Positions 1 to 7,539 of a stretch of 41,138 nucleotides of DNA are shown in pieces (within the stretch, counting starts at the first letter, position 1; every line of letters begins with the position of its first letter). Below the pieces are notes generated by a model. That model made no database searches, was not told the origin of the DNA, and worked only from the letters and a program-made list of their open reading frames with translations. This DNA comes from Streptomyces zaomyceticus. GTDB taxonomy: Bacteria; Actinomycetota; Actinomycetes; Streptomycetales; Streptomycetaceae. The stretch covers positions 1 to 41,138 of the forward strand of contig NZ_BNBZ01000047.1 in NCBI RefSeq assembly GCF_014656215.1, written 5' to 3'. The position numbers were made by a program, and so were the translations under genes.

Positions 1-765
1 GGTGCCGGCGCGTCCCCCGGGGCGGGCGCCGCGGCCGGGCCCAGGCCCGCGGCCGACCGCGCCGCCCCGCCCACCATGGCGCCGGGGCCCGGCGGCCTCA
101 CCCCCGTGTACACACGCCGGGCCAGGACCGCGGAGAAGGTCGTCGCGCTCACCTTCGACGCCGACATGACGGCCGACCAGGGCCCGCGGGCCGCGCGCGG
201 CGAGCACTTCGACAACCCGGAGCTCATCGCGACCCTGCGCCGCCTGAAGGTGGACGCGACCGTGTTCATGACCGGCCGCTGGGCGGAGGAGTACCCCGAC
301 CAGGCCAGGTCCATCGGCCGCGACCCCCGCTTCGAGATCGCGAACCACTCCTACAGCCACTACGCCTTCGCGTCCCCCTGCTACGGACTCCCGACCGTCG
401 CCGGGCCCGACATGACGGCCGACGTGCAACGGGCCTTCGACGCGTTCCGCGACGCCGGGGCCGAGAACGTCGTCCCCTACTTCCGATTCCCGGGCGGCTG
501 CTACGACGACGCGGCCCTGCGCGCGCTCGGCCCCGCCGGGGTGACGGCGGTCCAGTGGGACGTGGTCAGCGGGGACGCCTTCGCGAAGGACGCGGACGCG
601 GTGGCCGAGCAGGTCCTCGACGAGGTCAAGCCCGGTTCCCTGGTGGTCATGCACTGCACGCGCAGCGCGGCCCCCGTCACGGAGCGGGCGATCCGACGCA
701 TCGTCCCGGAACTCCGTGCCCGCGGCTACCGCTTCGTGAAGGTCTCGGAGCTCATGCGCGGCTGA
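1..765 (+). CDS. Polysaccharide deacetylase (NodB/CE4) family protein, 5' truncated
   Basis: The reading frame is open from the first base of the window, so the true start, probably with a signal peptide or Pro/Ala linker, lies upstream. The first in-window ATG is at 76. Counting from it, NodB-type motifs appear in order. An LTFDAD metal/catalytic Asp motif is at residues 25-30 (a variant of TFDDG). The zinc-binding NHSYSH motif is at about 90-95. FRFPGG (RxxPxG) is at about 137-142, QWDVVSGD at about 161, and VVMHC near 193. The family removes acetyl groups from peptidoglycan, chitin oligomers or other cell-surface glycans and normally acts outside the cytoplasm. The substrate cannot be told from sequence. 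The Ala/Pro/Gly-rich segment before residue 1 looks like an extracellular linker. The gene converges on the minus-strand small gene ending at 836. Confidence 0.85.
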   Translation, partial: GAGASPGAGAAAGPRPAADRAAPPTMAPGPGGLTPVYTRRARTAEKVVALTFDADMTADQGPRAARGEHFDNPELIATLRRLKVDATVFMTGRWAEEYPDQARSIGRDPRFEIANHSYSHYAFASPCYGLPTVAGPDMTADVQRAFDAFRDAGAENVVPYFRFPGGCYDDAALRALGPAGVTAVQWDVVSGDAFAKDADAVAEQVLDEVKPGSLVVMHCTRSAAPVTERAIRRIVPELRARGYRFVKVSELMRG

Positions 766-780
766 ACCGGCGCGCGAAGA

Positions 781-805
781 GACGGCCCGGGGAGTGCCGG
801 GCGTC
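781..805. terminator. Hairpin between convergent genes
   Basis: A six-pair core (785-790 with 797-802) plus three outer pairs (781-783 with 803-805) and one bulged G. It lies between the deacetylase stop and the convergent small gene. It has no T tract, as is usual for Streptomyces terminators. Confidence 0.4.
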
Positions 806-835
806 GCGAGCCGGGCGGGACTTTCCGGACACCTC

Positions 836-1021
836 CTAGCCCGAGCAGGCGTTGCGCTGGGCCTCCTGCCATGCGCAGACCGGGCACAGGGTGATGCCCT
901 TCGTCGACTCCGGGTACTCGGTCGGCTCCTGGCACAGCACGCACGCGGCGAACGGGCCCTCGGTCGCCGGTTCCGGCTTCGGGGCGGGCTCCGGGGCGCA
1001 GTACGACGTGGACTCGCTCAT
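836..1021 (-). CDS. Small Cys-rich (zinc-ribbon-like) hypothetical protein, 61 aa
   Basis: This short protein has a disordered N-terminus rich in Pro, Glu and Ala. A compact domain follows with two CxxC pairs (CVLC at residues 27-30, CPVC at 46-49) spaced like a treble-clef or zinc-ribbon knuckle, plus single Cys at 8 and 59. The ATG at 1021 is 14 bp after the stop of the ABC membrane gene, so it is probably the last gene of that operon. I do not recognise a named family. Metal binding is inferred from the Cys spacing only. Its codon use matches its neighbours, and its reading is more protein-like than the overlapping long frame that contains it. Confidence 0.6.
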   Translation of the reverse strand: MSESTSYCAPEPAPKPEPATEGPFAACVLCQEPTEYPESTKGITLCPVCAWQEAQRNACSG

Positions 1022-1035
1022 GTCTTCGAGCCTAC

Positions 1036-1686
1036 TCACTCCAGCCGCGCCGTGGCCCGGCACGCGGCGATCGCCGTCGCCGCCGCGAGGAGCACGGCGC
1101 CGGCGCAGGCGAGCCACGGCGGGTCCGCGGTCGCCGCGCGGGCGCCGGTGATCAGGGCCGTCATCGCGTGCTTCGCCGGTGAGCCGGTGGTCACCAGGGC
1201 CAGGAGCGAGCCGAGGACGAGGGCCGCGAAGGACCAGCCGGGGGCCCGGACGAACGGGCGGGAGACCAACGCCCCCACGACGGCGCCCGTCAGGGCACAG
1301 GCCACCGCCGCCAGGAGGCCCGTCGTCGTGGCGGCGAGCGCGGTGACTCCGCGCCGGTCGCCGGTCGCCGTGACCGCGAGGACGGCGACCGCCCCGACGA
1401 GGACGGGCAGGGCGGCCCCCGTGACGAGCGCCGCGAGATGGGCACGGCCCCGACCCGCGGCCGCCGCGACCACGTTCCGCGCGGCGGCCGGCTCCTGCGT
1501 CGCGCAGATCCGTACGGACCAGGCGGTCACCGGGAGGAGCGCGGCGGAGGCGAGGCCGAGCGCGCCGAGGACGGGCTCGCCGACGTTCACGCCGACGCCG
1601 AGGACGGCCGCGTACAGGAGCAGCGGTGCGAGCCAACGCTGGGAGCGGAGCAGCAGACCCGTCTGGTAGCGCAGGAGCGCCGTCAT
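1036..1686 (-). CDS. ABC transporter membrane subunit (putative), 216 aa
   Basis: A hydrophobic protein with about six predicted membrane helices (for example residues 14-35, 45-60, 85-110, 115-140, 155-175 and 190-210) separated by short Arg-rich loops. Its ATG overlaps the ATPase stop by four bases (ATGA), so the two are translationally coupled and very likely form one transporter. It lacks the EAA loop of importer permeases. With no binding-protein gene nearby, this suggests an ABC-2-like exporter or a membrane-protein complex. The substrate is unknown. The sequence is Ala/Val/Leu-rich and poorly conserved-looking, so the family assignment rests mainly on context. Confidence 0.65.
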   Translation of the reverse strand: MTALLRYQTGLLLRSQRWLAPLLLYAAVLGVGVNVGEPVLGALGLASAALLPVTAWSVRICATQEPAAARNVVAAAAGRGRAHLAALVTGAALPVLVGAVAVLAVTATGDRRGVTALAATTTGLLAAVACALTGAVVGALVSRPFVRAPGWSFAALVLGSLLALVTTGSPAKHAMTALITGARAATADPPWLACAGAVLLAAATAIAACRATARLE

Positions 1687-2594
1687 ACCCGTACGCCTTC
1701 GGAGCCGAGGTGGTGGATGTGCCAGGAGGCGGCGAGCAGCGCCGCCAGGAGTGCGTCGGAGTGCCGCGCGTCGACGGTGAGGACGGTGAGGGCCGGGCCG
1801 TCGACGCCCTCGGAGCCGGGGGCGGATGCGGGCGCGGGTGCGGTGACGGGATCGCCGGGGAGGCCGGCGGGGAGCGGTCGGTGCCCGCCGGAGACCGTGA
1901 TCCGGACCCGCGGCGCCGGCTCGGAGCCCGGGAGGGCCGGAGCCGGGGCCTCCCGCCACCGCCCGGTGTCCGCGGACCGCGCCCGGGCCTCCCGCACTCG
2001 TCCCGACCCCACCTCGTGAACCGCGTCGGGCTCCCCCGCCAGGCGTCGCGGGTCGTGGTCGACGAAGACGACCATCGCACCGGCCGACCGGCGTTCGCGG
2101 ACCGCCGCGTCCAGTTCGGCGCGGGCGCCCGTGTCGAGGCCGGTCCAGGCCTCGTCGAGGACGAGCAGGTCCGGATCGGCGAGAAGGGCCTGGGCCACGG
2201 CGACCTTCTGACTCGTGCCCTTGGACAGTGCCGCCATCTCCGTACGGGCGTGCTCGGCGGCCCCGAAACGTTCCAGCCACTCCCCCGCGCGGACCCGGGC
2301 CGTCGACCGGCCGAGGCCCTGGACCCGTCCCAGATGGACCAGATAGTCGACGGCCGTGAAGGGGAGCGCGACCGGGAAGCGCTCGGGAACGTACGCGGTG
2401 CGGGGCGGGCGGCCCGTGACCCGGCCCTCGGTGGGCGCGTCGACTCCGGCGACGACCCGCAGCAGGGTCGACTTGCCGGTCCCGTTCGTGCCGGCGATCC
2501 GGACGAGGGTTCCGGCGGGCAGGTCGAGCCCGACCTCGCGGAGCACCCACGGACCCCGGAGGCCGTGCCGTCGCCCGACCCGCTCGAGCCTCAA
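1683..2594 (-). CDS. ABC transporter ATP-binding protein, 303 aa
   Basis: This is an ATPase of the ABC class. Walker A GTNGTGKS is at residues 35-42. The signature loop is LSKGTSQK at 123-130, the SKG variant common in ABC-2-type exporters. Walker B LLVLDEAW is at about 143-150, and the switch His is in VDHD near 180. Roughly 100 extra residues rich in Pro, Ala and Arg follow the nucleotide domain; they end in a small hydrophobic segment of unknown role. The chosen start is the TTG at 2594, which overlaps the AIM24 stop codon by four bases (TTGA) and sits just before the first conserved strand. Longer frames upstream run antiparallel to the AIM24 gene and are not credible. It pairs with the membrane protein encoded directly downstream. 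Confidence 0.75.
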   Translation of the reverse strand: MRLERVGRRHGLRGPWVLREVGLDLPAGTLVRIAGTNGTGKSTLLRVVAGVDAPTEGRVTGRPPRTAYVPERFPVALPFTAVDYLVHLGRVQGLGRSTARVRAGEWLERFGAAEHARTEMAALSKGTSQKVAVAQALLADPDLLVLDEAWTGLDTGARAELDAAVRERRSAGAMVVFVDHDPRRLAGEPDAVHEVGSGRVREARARSADTGRWREAPAPALPGSEPAPRVRITVSGGHRPLPAGLPGDPVTAPAPASAPGSEGVDGPALTVLTVDARHSDALLAALLAASWHIHHLGSEGVRV

Positions 2595-3274
2595 TTCGAG
2601 GTCTTCTGCGGGGTCAGCTCGCTGGGACGGACGACCACGAAGCCCTGGCCCTCCAGCTTGAGCTGCACCGCCTCGCCCGAGCCGCCGCGGATCATCGAAC
2701 CGACGGACTGCGAGCGGTGCAGCGAGGTGTGCAGCTGCTCGCTCCAGCCGACGACCGCGTCGGTGTCGACGTGGACCGGGGCCTGGGGGCTGACGGGAAT
2801 GACGATCGGCGTGCCCTCGCACATGAGGGCGACCTTGCCGTATCCGGTGAAGACGGAGTTGAAGAGGCCGCCGCCGGTCATGCCGGCGCCCTTCACCGTC
2901 TTGATCTCGTAGTGCAGCGTGGGGTCGAAGCAGAGCACGTTGCGGCCGTTGACCGAGAAGGCGTCGCCCTGCTCGATCTCGACGATGAAGCAGTTCTGCG
3001 CCTCGTGCGCGAACCAGGCCTCTCCCCGGCCGCGCACGGCCATGAGGGCCAGGCCCTCGCCGGTGACGGCGCGCTTCAGCAGGCCGCCGATGCCCTGGCT
3101 CTTGCGCTCGAACTGCAGATCGCCGCGGAAGGCGATCATCGAACCCTGGCGAGCGTGCATCTCGCCGTTGACGGTGTATTTGACGGATTTGGCGTTCTGG
3201 AGGGTCATCCCCGGAAAGTCTGCGGTCTCGGCGAGGTGTTCACCGGCGAAAAGATCACTCTTCATGAGGGGCAT
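2591..3274 (-). CDS. AIM24 family protein, 227 aa
   Basis: A beta-rich protein of the AIM24 (formerly DUF124) family, named after a yeast mitochondrial biogenesis factor. The bacterial function is not established. Typical features are the early KYTVNGEMHARQGSMIAFRG segment, a Gly-rich GGLLKRAVTGEGL turn, the FVVVRPSEL end and about 220-residue length. No signal peptide or membrane helix is visible. The start is ATG 3274, with GGGACAGG just upstream. An in-frame ATG at 3265 is an alternative. It is the first gene of a four-gene unit with the ABC ATPase, membrane protein and Cys-rich protein. It is divergent from the PTH2-like gene with a 62 bp gap that must hold both promoters. Confidence 0.8.
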   Translation of the reverse strand: MPLMKSDLFAGEHLAETADFPGMTLQNAKSVKYTVNGEMHARQGSMIAFRGDLQFERKSQGIGGLLKRAVTGEGLALMAVRGRGEAWFAHEAQNCFIVEIEQGDAFSVNGRNVLCFDPTLHYEIKTVKGAGMTGGGLFNSVFTGYGKVALMCEGTPIVIPVSPQAPVHVDTDAVVGWSEQLHTSLHRSQSVGSMIRGGSGEAVQLKLEGQGFVVVRPSELTPQKTSN

Positions 3275-3336
3275 CCTGTCCCGGAAGCGCTCATTCCTAC
3301 AAGAATCACTCCTGACGGCAGTGGCAGACTTGCCCG

Positions 3337-4020
3337 GTGAGCAGCAACGAGACCGATCTCCGTGATGAGAAGCCCCAGTTCGTCCTGCCGTTGGTCGTGC
3401 GGATCGAGCGGGACGCCCCGCCGTCCCGTACCGACGCCCTGGAGACCGCGGCGCGGGCCGTCCTGGAGATCCTCACCGACGACCGCTCCCTCGGCGAGGG
3501 CGAGTGGGCCCGGGTGATGACCGACTGGCAGGACGCCCGGATCCGCAAGGTCGTGCGCCGGGCGCGCGGCGCGGAGTGGCGGCGCGCGAGCGCGCTGCCG
3601 GGGATCACCGTCACCGGTACGGAGGCGGAGGTACGGGTCTTCCCGCCGGTCCCGCTCGACGGCTGGCCCAAGGAACTCGCCAAGCTCCAGGTCTCGGGCA
3701 CCGACCTCGACGACCCGGCAGCGCCCGGTCCCGTACCGGACGGGGCGGCCGTGCTGTGGTTCAGCCCCGAGCTGGACATGTCGGCGGGCAAGGCGATGGC
3801 GCAGGCCGGGCACGGGGCGCAACTGCTGTGGTGGGCGATGACGGACGCCGACCGGAAGACCTGGCGCGAGGCGGGCTTCCCGCTCGTGGTCCGGACCGCG
3901 GCGGCCGACGCGTGGCCGGCTCTGACGACGAGCGGGCTTCCGGTGGTGCGGGACGCGGGGTTCACGGAGATCGCCCCGGGCTCGTGCACGGTGGTCTCCG
4001 CCTTCCCGCGCCGGGCGTGA
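3337..4020 (+). CDS. Peptidyl-tRNA hydrolase (PTH2-like), 227 aa
   Basis: The C-terminal half carries the hallmarks of the PTH2 superfamily. An MSAGKAMAQAGHGAQLLWW helix at about residues 147-165 corresponds to the GKxAAQxxHA catalytic helix. A late VVRDAGFTEIAPGSCTVVSAFP segment corresponds to the DAG-T-turn and final strand. Known PTH2 enzymes hydrolyse the ester bond of peptidyl-tRNA to recycle tRNA. Here a roughly 130-residue N-terminal extension, longer than a classic PTH2, precedes that domain, and its role is unknown. The start is GTG 3337, and translation from it is Ser/Asn/Glu-rich as expected for an N-terminus. Bacteria usually rely on Pth1, so this is probably an accessory hydrolase. 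Confidence 0.7.
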   Translation: MSSNETDLRDEKPQFVLPLVVRIERDAPPSRTDALETAARAVLEILTDDRSLGEGEWARVMTDWQDARIRKVVRRARGAEWRRASALPGITVTGTEAEVRVFPPVPLDGWPKELAKLQVSGTDLDDPAAPGPVPDGAAVLWFSPELDMSAGKAMAQAGHGAQLLWWAMTDADRKTWREAGFPLVVRTAAADAWPALTTSGLPVVRDAGFTEIAPGSCTVVSAFPRRA

Positions 4021-4123
4021 CCGGAACGGAACCTCAAATCAACCTCTGAACGTCCCCCTGTCGGGGTTCGAACGATTTCCCCGGGGTCATCAGGTGGGTG
4101 ACTGAGGACCGAAGGAGGGGGAC

Positions 4124-5527
4124 ATGACGGAACTCGGCATCGGCATCGGCTGGCGTCCCGAGATCGCTGAGGCGGTCGAGGGGCTGTCCGGAGTCGACTG
4201 GGTGGAGGTCGTCGCGGAGAACATCTGCGCCGGCCATCTGCCCGACTCCCTGACCAGGCTGCGCGAGCGCGGCGTCACGGTCGTGCCGCACGGCGTCTCG
4301 CTCGGGCTCGGGGGCGCCGACCGGCCCGACCCGGCGCGGCTGGCCGCGCTCGGCGAGAAGGCGGTGGCACTCGGGGCGCCGCTGGTCACGGAACACATCG
4401 CGTTCGTACGGGCCGGGGGGCCGCTCACCGCGACCCCGCAGCTCGAGGCGGGCCATCTGCTTCCCGTGCCCCGGACGTGGGACGCGCTCGACGTGCTCTG
4501 CGAGAACGTACGGATCGCGCAGGACGCGCTGCCCGTGCCGCTCGCCCTGGAGAACATCGCCGCCCTGATCTCCTGGCCCGGCGAGGAGATGAGCGAGGGG
4601 CGTTTCCTGGCGGAGCTGGTGGAGCGTACGGGGGTACGGCTCCTCGTCGACGTCGCCAATCTGCACACCAACCACGTCAACCGGGGCGAGGACCCGGCGC
4701 GCGCGCTGTCGGAACTGCCGGTGGAGGCGATCGCGTACGTGCATGTGGCGGGCGGTGTGGAGCGGGACGGGGTCTGGCACGACACCCACGCGCATCCGGT
4801 GCCGCGCGCGGTCCTCGACGTACTGGCGGATCTCGCGTCGCGGGTGGCGCCGCCGGGCGTGCTGCTCGAACGGGACGACGACTTCCCTCCCGGGGAGGAG
4901 CTGGGGGACGAACTGCGCGCGATCCGGGCGACCCTGACCGGGGCGTCACGGGTGGCGCGTCATGGGGGCGCGGGTCACGGAGTACGGGCGCCGCGCGGTC
5001 CGGTGGCGGCCGCGGCGGCGCAGCCGCTGCTCATCGGGGCCGGTGCCCGGGTCTCGGGCGGGCCGATGCCCGTCGTCGCCCCCGCCGCACCGGTGGCCAC
5101 CGCGCCGGCACCCCACGCCGGGGCCCGGCAGCGGGTCGCCGTCGCCCAGGCCGCCCTGCTGTCGGCGCTGGTCGCCGGAACGCCCGTGCCCGAGGGGTTC
5201 GACAGCCGACGGCTCGGGGTGCAGAGCCGGGCACTCGCGGCCAAGCGGGCCGGGGTGGTCGCGAAGGTCGCGCCGGAGCTGCCCGAGATCCTCGGCAAGG
5301 GGTTCCGGCCCGCGTTCCTCGCGTACGCCAGATCCCGGCCCATGTCCGGCGGCTACCGCCGCGACGCGCTCGACTTCGCCGAGCATCTGCTGGTCGCCGG
5401 GCGGCCGGAGGATCCGGCGGCACAGCGGCAGCTCACGGAGTGGTGGCAGGACCGTTCCGGCAACCGTCCGCCGGGCCGCGCCACCCGGCTCGTACGGGCC
5501 GCCCGGCACGCCCTGGTACGGAGATGA
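4124..5527 (+). CDS. DUF692/MNIO-family enzyme with fused C-terminal helical domain, 467 aa
   Basis: Residues 1-275 form a DUF692 TIM barrel, the family of multinuclear non-haem iron oxidative enzymes (MbnB, TglH, ChrH, BufB) that modify Cys or Asp in ribosomal peptides. Candidate metal and active-site residues are visible: H56, E90/H91, E143-N144, D176/N179, H207, D220/H222/H224 and E249-R-D251. An Ala/Pro linker at about 280-335 leads to a helical domain at about 336-450 (SCO6045-like C-terminal type). Its RL...R...F...P...G...DFA..L pattern recalls the DUF2063 partner proteins of other MNIO enzymes; that link is inference. The start is fixed by GGAGGGGG directly before ATG 4124. It sits 7 bp upstream of the TIGR04222 protein with the Cys/Gly/Ser tail, its most likely substrate. 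No peptidase or exporter gene is adjacent. Confidence 0.88.
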   Translation: MTELGIGIGWRPEIAEAVEGLSGVDWVEVVAENICAGHLPDSLTRLRERGVTVVPHGVSLGLGGADRPDPARLAALGEKAVALGAPLVTEHIAFVRAGGPLTATPQLEAGHLLPVPRTWDALDVLCENVRIAQDALPVPLALENIAALISWPGEEMSEGRFLAELVERTGVRLLVDVANLHTNHVNRGEDPARALSELPVEAIAYVHVAGGVERDGVWHDTHAHPVPRAVLDVLADLASRVAPPGVLLERDDDFPPGEELGDELRAIRATLTGASRVARHGGAGHGVRAPRGPVAAAAAQPLLIGAGARVSGGPMPVVAPAAPVATAPAPHAGARQRVAVAQAALLSALVAGTPVPEGFDSRRLGVQSRALAAKRAGVVAKVAPELPEILGKGFRPAFLAYARSRPMSGGYRRDALDFAEHLLVAGRPEDPAAQRQLTEWWQDRSGNRPPGRATRLVRAARHALVRR

Positions 5528-5534
5528 GGTGCCC

Positions 5535-6599
5535 GTGAACGTCCTGACCGCGTTGTTCTATCTCGCCGCCGCCGCCGGCATCGCGCTGCTGATCGTCCGG
5601 GTCGCCCGGACCCGCGGCGGAACCGGCGGGCCCGTCCACGACCGGTACGAGGCCGCCTTCCTCAACGGCGGCCCCGCCCGGGTCGTCGACAGCGCCCTCG
5701 CCGCCCTCCAGTCGGACGGCAGGCTGGCGGTCGGCGGCCCCGGCATCGTCGCCGTCGTCCGTCCCGTGGCGCACGACCCGGTGGAACGCGCCGTGCTCCA
5801 GGCGCACGCCGCCGCTCCGCACGGGGCCCTGCACCACCTGCGCATGGCCGTGATGCGGCACCCGGCGGTCCAGGAGATCGGCGACGGGCTCGCCGCGCGC
5901 GGGCTCGTCGTCGACCCGGCGACCCGGCGCACCACGCTCCGGTGGTGCGCCGGGATCGGCCTCGCGGCCCTCGCGATGTTCCCGGTGTCGGCCGTCCTCA
6001 CGGCCGTGGACCTCGCCGTCACCGCCGGGCCCTCGTTCCCGTTCCTCCTCAAGGTGGCGCCGGCGGTGCTCGCCGCCGGATTCACGGCCCTGGTCTGCGG
6101 AACGATCGCCGCCCGGCAGGTCACCCCGGCCGGCCGGAACGCGGTCTTCGCGTACGGGCGGGCACACGCCCATCTCGCCGACGCCGGACTGCTGGTGGCA
6201 CTCCACGGGCTCCGGGCCCTGCCCGATCCGGTGCTGCGCGAACAGCTCGTGGCCGCCGCCCGGGTCTACGGGCCGCCCGGGCGGCGCGGAGGCGGGAACA
6301 GGCGCCCCGTTCCGCACCGGTACGACAGCTCGGACGCGGGCGACGACTTCGCGGCGGCCGTCGTGTGGTGCGCGGGGACCAGCGCGTGCGGTGGCGGGGG
6401 CGGTGGGGGTGGCGGCTCCTGCTCCGGCGGCGGGTCCGGGTCGTCGTGCTCGTCCGGATCGTCGTGCTCGTCGGGGTCCTGCTCGTCCGGGGGCGGCTCC
6501 AGCTGTGGTGGGGGCGGCAGCTCGTGCTCCGGTTCGAGCTCCAGTTCGTGTTCCAGCTCCAGCGGGAGTTCGTGCTCCAGTTCCAGCTCCAGCAGCTGA
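5535..6599 (+). CDS. TIGR04222-type membrane protein with Cys/Gly/Ser-only C-terminal tail, 354 aa
   Basis: Start GTG 5535 has GAGG five bases upstream, inside the end of the MNIO gene. A membrane helix at residues 4-23 is followed by RVARTR, which by the positive-inside rule places the next domain in the cytoplasm. The conserved domain includes AAFLNGGPARVVDSALAAL (40-58). Two more helices are at about 138-160 and 169-192. After a Trp-Cys at 278-279, residues 285-354 consist only of Cys (9), Gly and Ser, with repeated SSC units, and end in seven Ser. With three helices the tail is predicted cytoplasmic, where the MNIO enzyme could reach it. The family is known as TIGR04222 domain-containing membrane proteins, often with such low-complexity ends. 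Function is unknown; modification of the tail Cys is inference from the neighbour. Confidence 0.85.
   Translation: MNVLTALFYLAAAAGIALLIVRVARTRGGTGGPVHDRYEAAFLNGGPARVVDSALAALQSDGRLAVGGPGIVAVVRPVAHDPVERAVLQAHAAAPHGALHHLRMAVMRHPAVQEIGDGLAARGLVVDPATRRTTLRWCAGIGLAALAMFPVSAVLTAVDLAVTAGPSFPFLLKVAPAVLAAGFTALVCGTIAARQVTPAGRNAVFAYGRAHAHLADAGLLVALHGLRALPDPVLREQLVAAARVYGPPGRRGGGNRRPVPHRYDSSDAGDDFAAAVVWCAGTSACGGGGGGGGGSCSGGGSGSSCSSGSSCSSGSCSSGGGSSCGGGGSSCSGSSSSSCSSSSGSSCSSSSSSS
6387..6596 (+). repeat. Low-complexity region encoding the 70-residue Cys/Gly/Ser tail
   Basis: This codes for residues 285-354 of the TIGR04222 protein. Nine Cys codons are set in imperfect units of five to twelve residues, mostly ending SSC. 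The first part is Gly-rich and the last part nearly pure Ser. Ser codons of several types (TCC, TCG, AGC, AGT) are mixed, so the repetition is kept at the protein level and is not simple microsatellite DNA. Confidence 0.85.
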
Positions 6600-6647
6600 T
6601 CACCCGTTCGGGTGGCGGCGACGCCCGGCCTGTCGTACAACTCGGGC

Positions 6648-7424
6648 ATGGTCTGGGTTCCGTTGCTGCTCGTGGCGTGTGTGGTGGCCGGTGTCGGTTG
6701 TGCGCGGCTGTGCCGGGCGACGCTCGCGGCGGGCCGACCCGGTCGCGACCGGACCGAAGGGACGGGCGCGGCCGACGGGGCCGGCGGGATTCACGGGACC
6801 GCGTCGGACCTCACCGTCGGCGAGGCGGCCTACCTCGCCGGCGGACCGCTGCGGGTCACCGATCTGACCCTGGTGGCGATGCACCGGGAACGCCGGCTGC
6901 TGCTCGCCCACACCGGCTGGGCGACGGTCGTGGACTCCCCCGGCCACCGGGACGACGCGTTGGAGCGGGCCGTGATCGGCGCCATCGGAGCCGGCGGGCA
7001 GTCGCCGATTCCCCTCGTGCGTCCGGTCGTCGCCGCGGCCGACTCCGTACGCCTGCTCGCGGAGCGCCTCGTCGACCGGGGACTCGCCGTGTCCGCGGCG
7101 GGGCACCGGGAGATCGAGGCCGGGCTGCGGACGGTGCGGACCGGCTTCCTGCTGAGCCTGGCCCTGGGAACGGTGTCGACGCTGCTGGTGCCCAGCGCCG
7201 AACGGGCCCCGGTCCTCGCCGGATTCGCCCTGCCGCTGGTCGCCTCGGGGCTCTGTCTGCTGATCGGACGGATCGAGGTGTACCCGTACACCCGCTGGGC
7301 CTCCCCCGCAGGACAGCGGCTGCTGGCGGGGCTCTCCTCGGCCGATCCCCTGACCGCCCTCGCGACGCGTGGACCCGGGGTGCTCGAACCGGAGCTCCGC
7401 GCCGCTCTGCGCAGCCGGGGCTGA
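6648..7424 (+). CDS. TIGR04222-like membrane protein lacking the Cys tail, 258 aa
   Basis: This is a diverged paralogue of the preceding protein. It has an N-terminal membrane helix (residues 2-19), then EAAYLAGGPLRVTDLTLVAM (59-78), which lines up with EAAFLNGGPARVVDSALAAL of the first copy. A LAERLVDRGL segment matches GDGLAARGL, two more hydrophobic helices follow (about 155-172 and 180-205), and a PAGQRLLAGL stretch matches PAGRNAVFAY. It ends in RSRG with no Cys/Gly/Ser tail. It starts 48 bp after the first copy, so it is probably in the same transcript. ATG 6648 is used; a GTG at 6612 is possible and neither has a strong ribosome site. Function is unknown. It may be a structural partner of the tailed protein. 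Confidence 0.75.
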   Translation: MVWVPLLLVACVVAGVGCARLCRATLAAGRPGRDRTEGTGAADGAGGIHGTASDLTVGEAAYLAGGPLRVTDLTLVAMHRERRLLLAHTGWATVVDSPGHRDDALERAVIGAIGAGGQSPIPLVRPVVAAADSVRLLAERLVDRGLAVSAAGHREIEAGLRTVRTGFLLSLALGTVSTLLVPSAERAPVLAGFALPLVASGLCLLIGRIEVYPYTRWASPAGQRLLAGLSSADPLTALATRGPGVLEPELRAALRSRG

Positions 7425-7510
7425 GGGGCCGGGCGAGAAGCGCGGAGGCCTCCCGCCCCACCGCCGGAAGGGCCGGGAAAGGGGCGCGAAAAGGCCCCGG
7501 AAATGACGCC

Positions 7511-7539
7511 GGTGCGGCGCGCGTCATGCGCGCCGCACC
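7511..7539. terminator. Hairpin between MNIO operon and hemQ
   Basis: A perfect 12-bp stem (7511-7522 with 7528-7539) around a five-base loop GTCAT, between convergent genes ending at 7424 and 7661. It probably terminates both transcripts. Confidence 0.65.

Noticed and set aside
4052..4123. GTCCCCCT at 4052-4059 could pair with AGGGGGAC at the MNIO ribosome site
   Set aside because: An eight-base G/C match within 70 bp is likely by chance at this base composition. No alternative structure supports translational control.
6535..6599. Frameshift or assembly error producing the Ser-rich end
   Set aside because: The frame stays open with consistent Ser/Cys use and ends in a normal TGA, and the tail type is known for this family.
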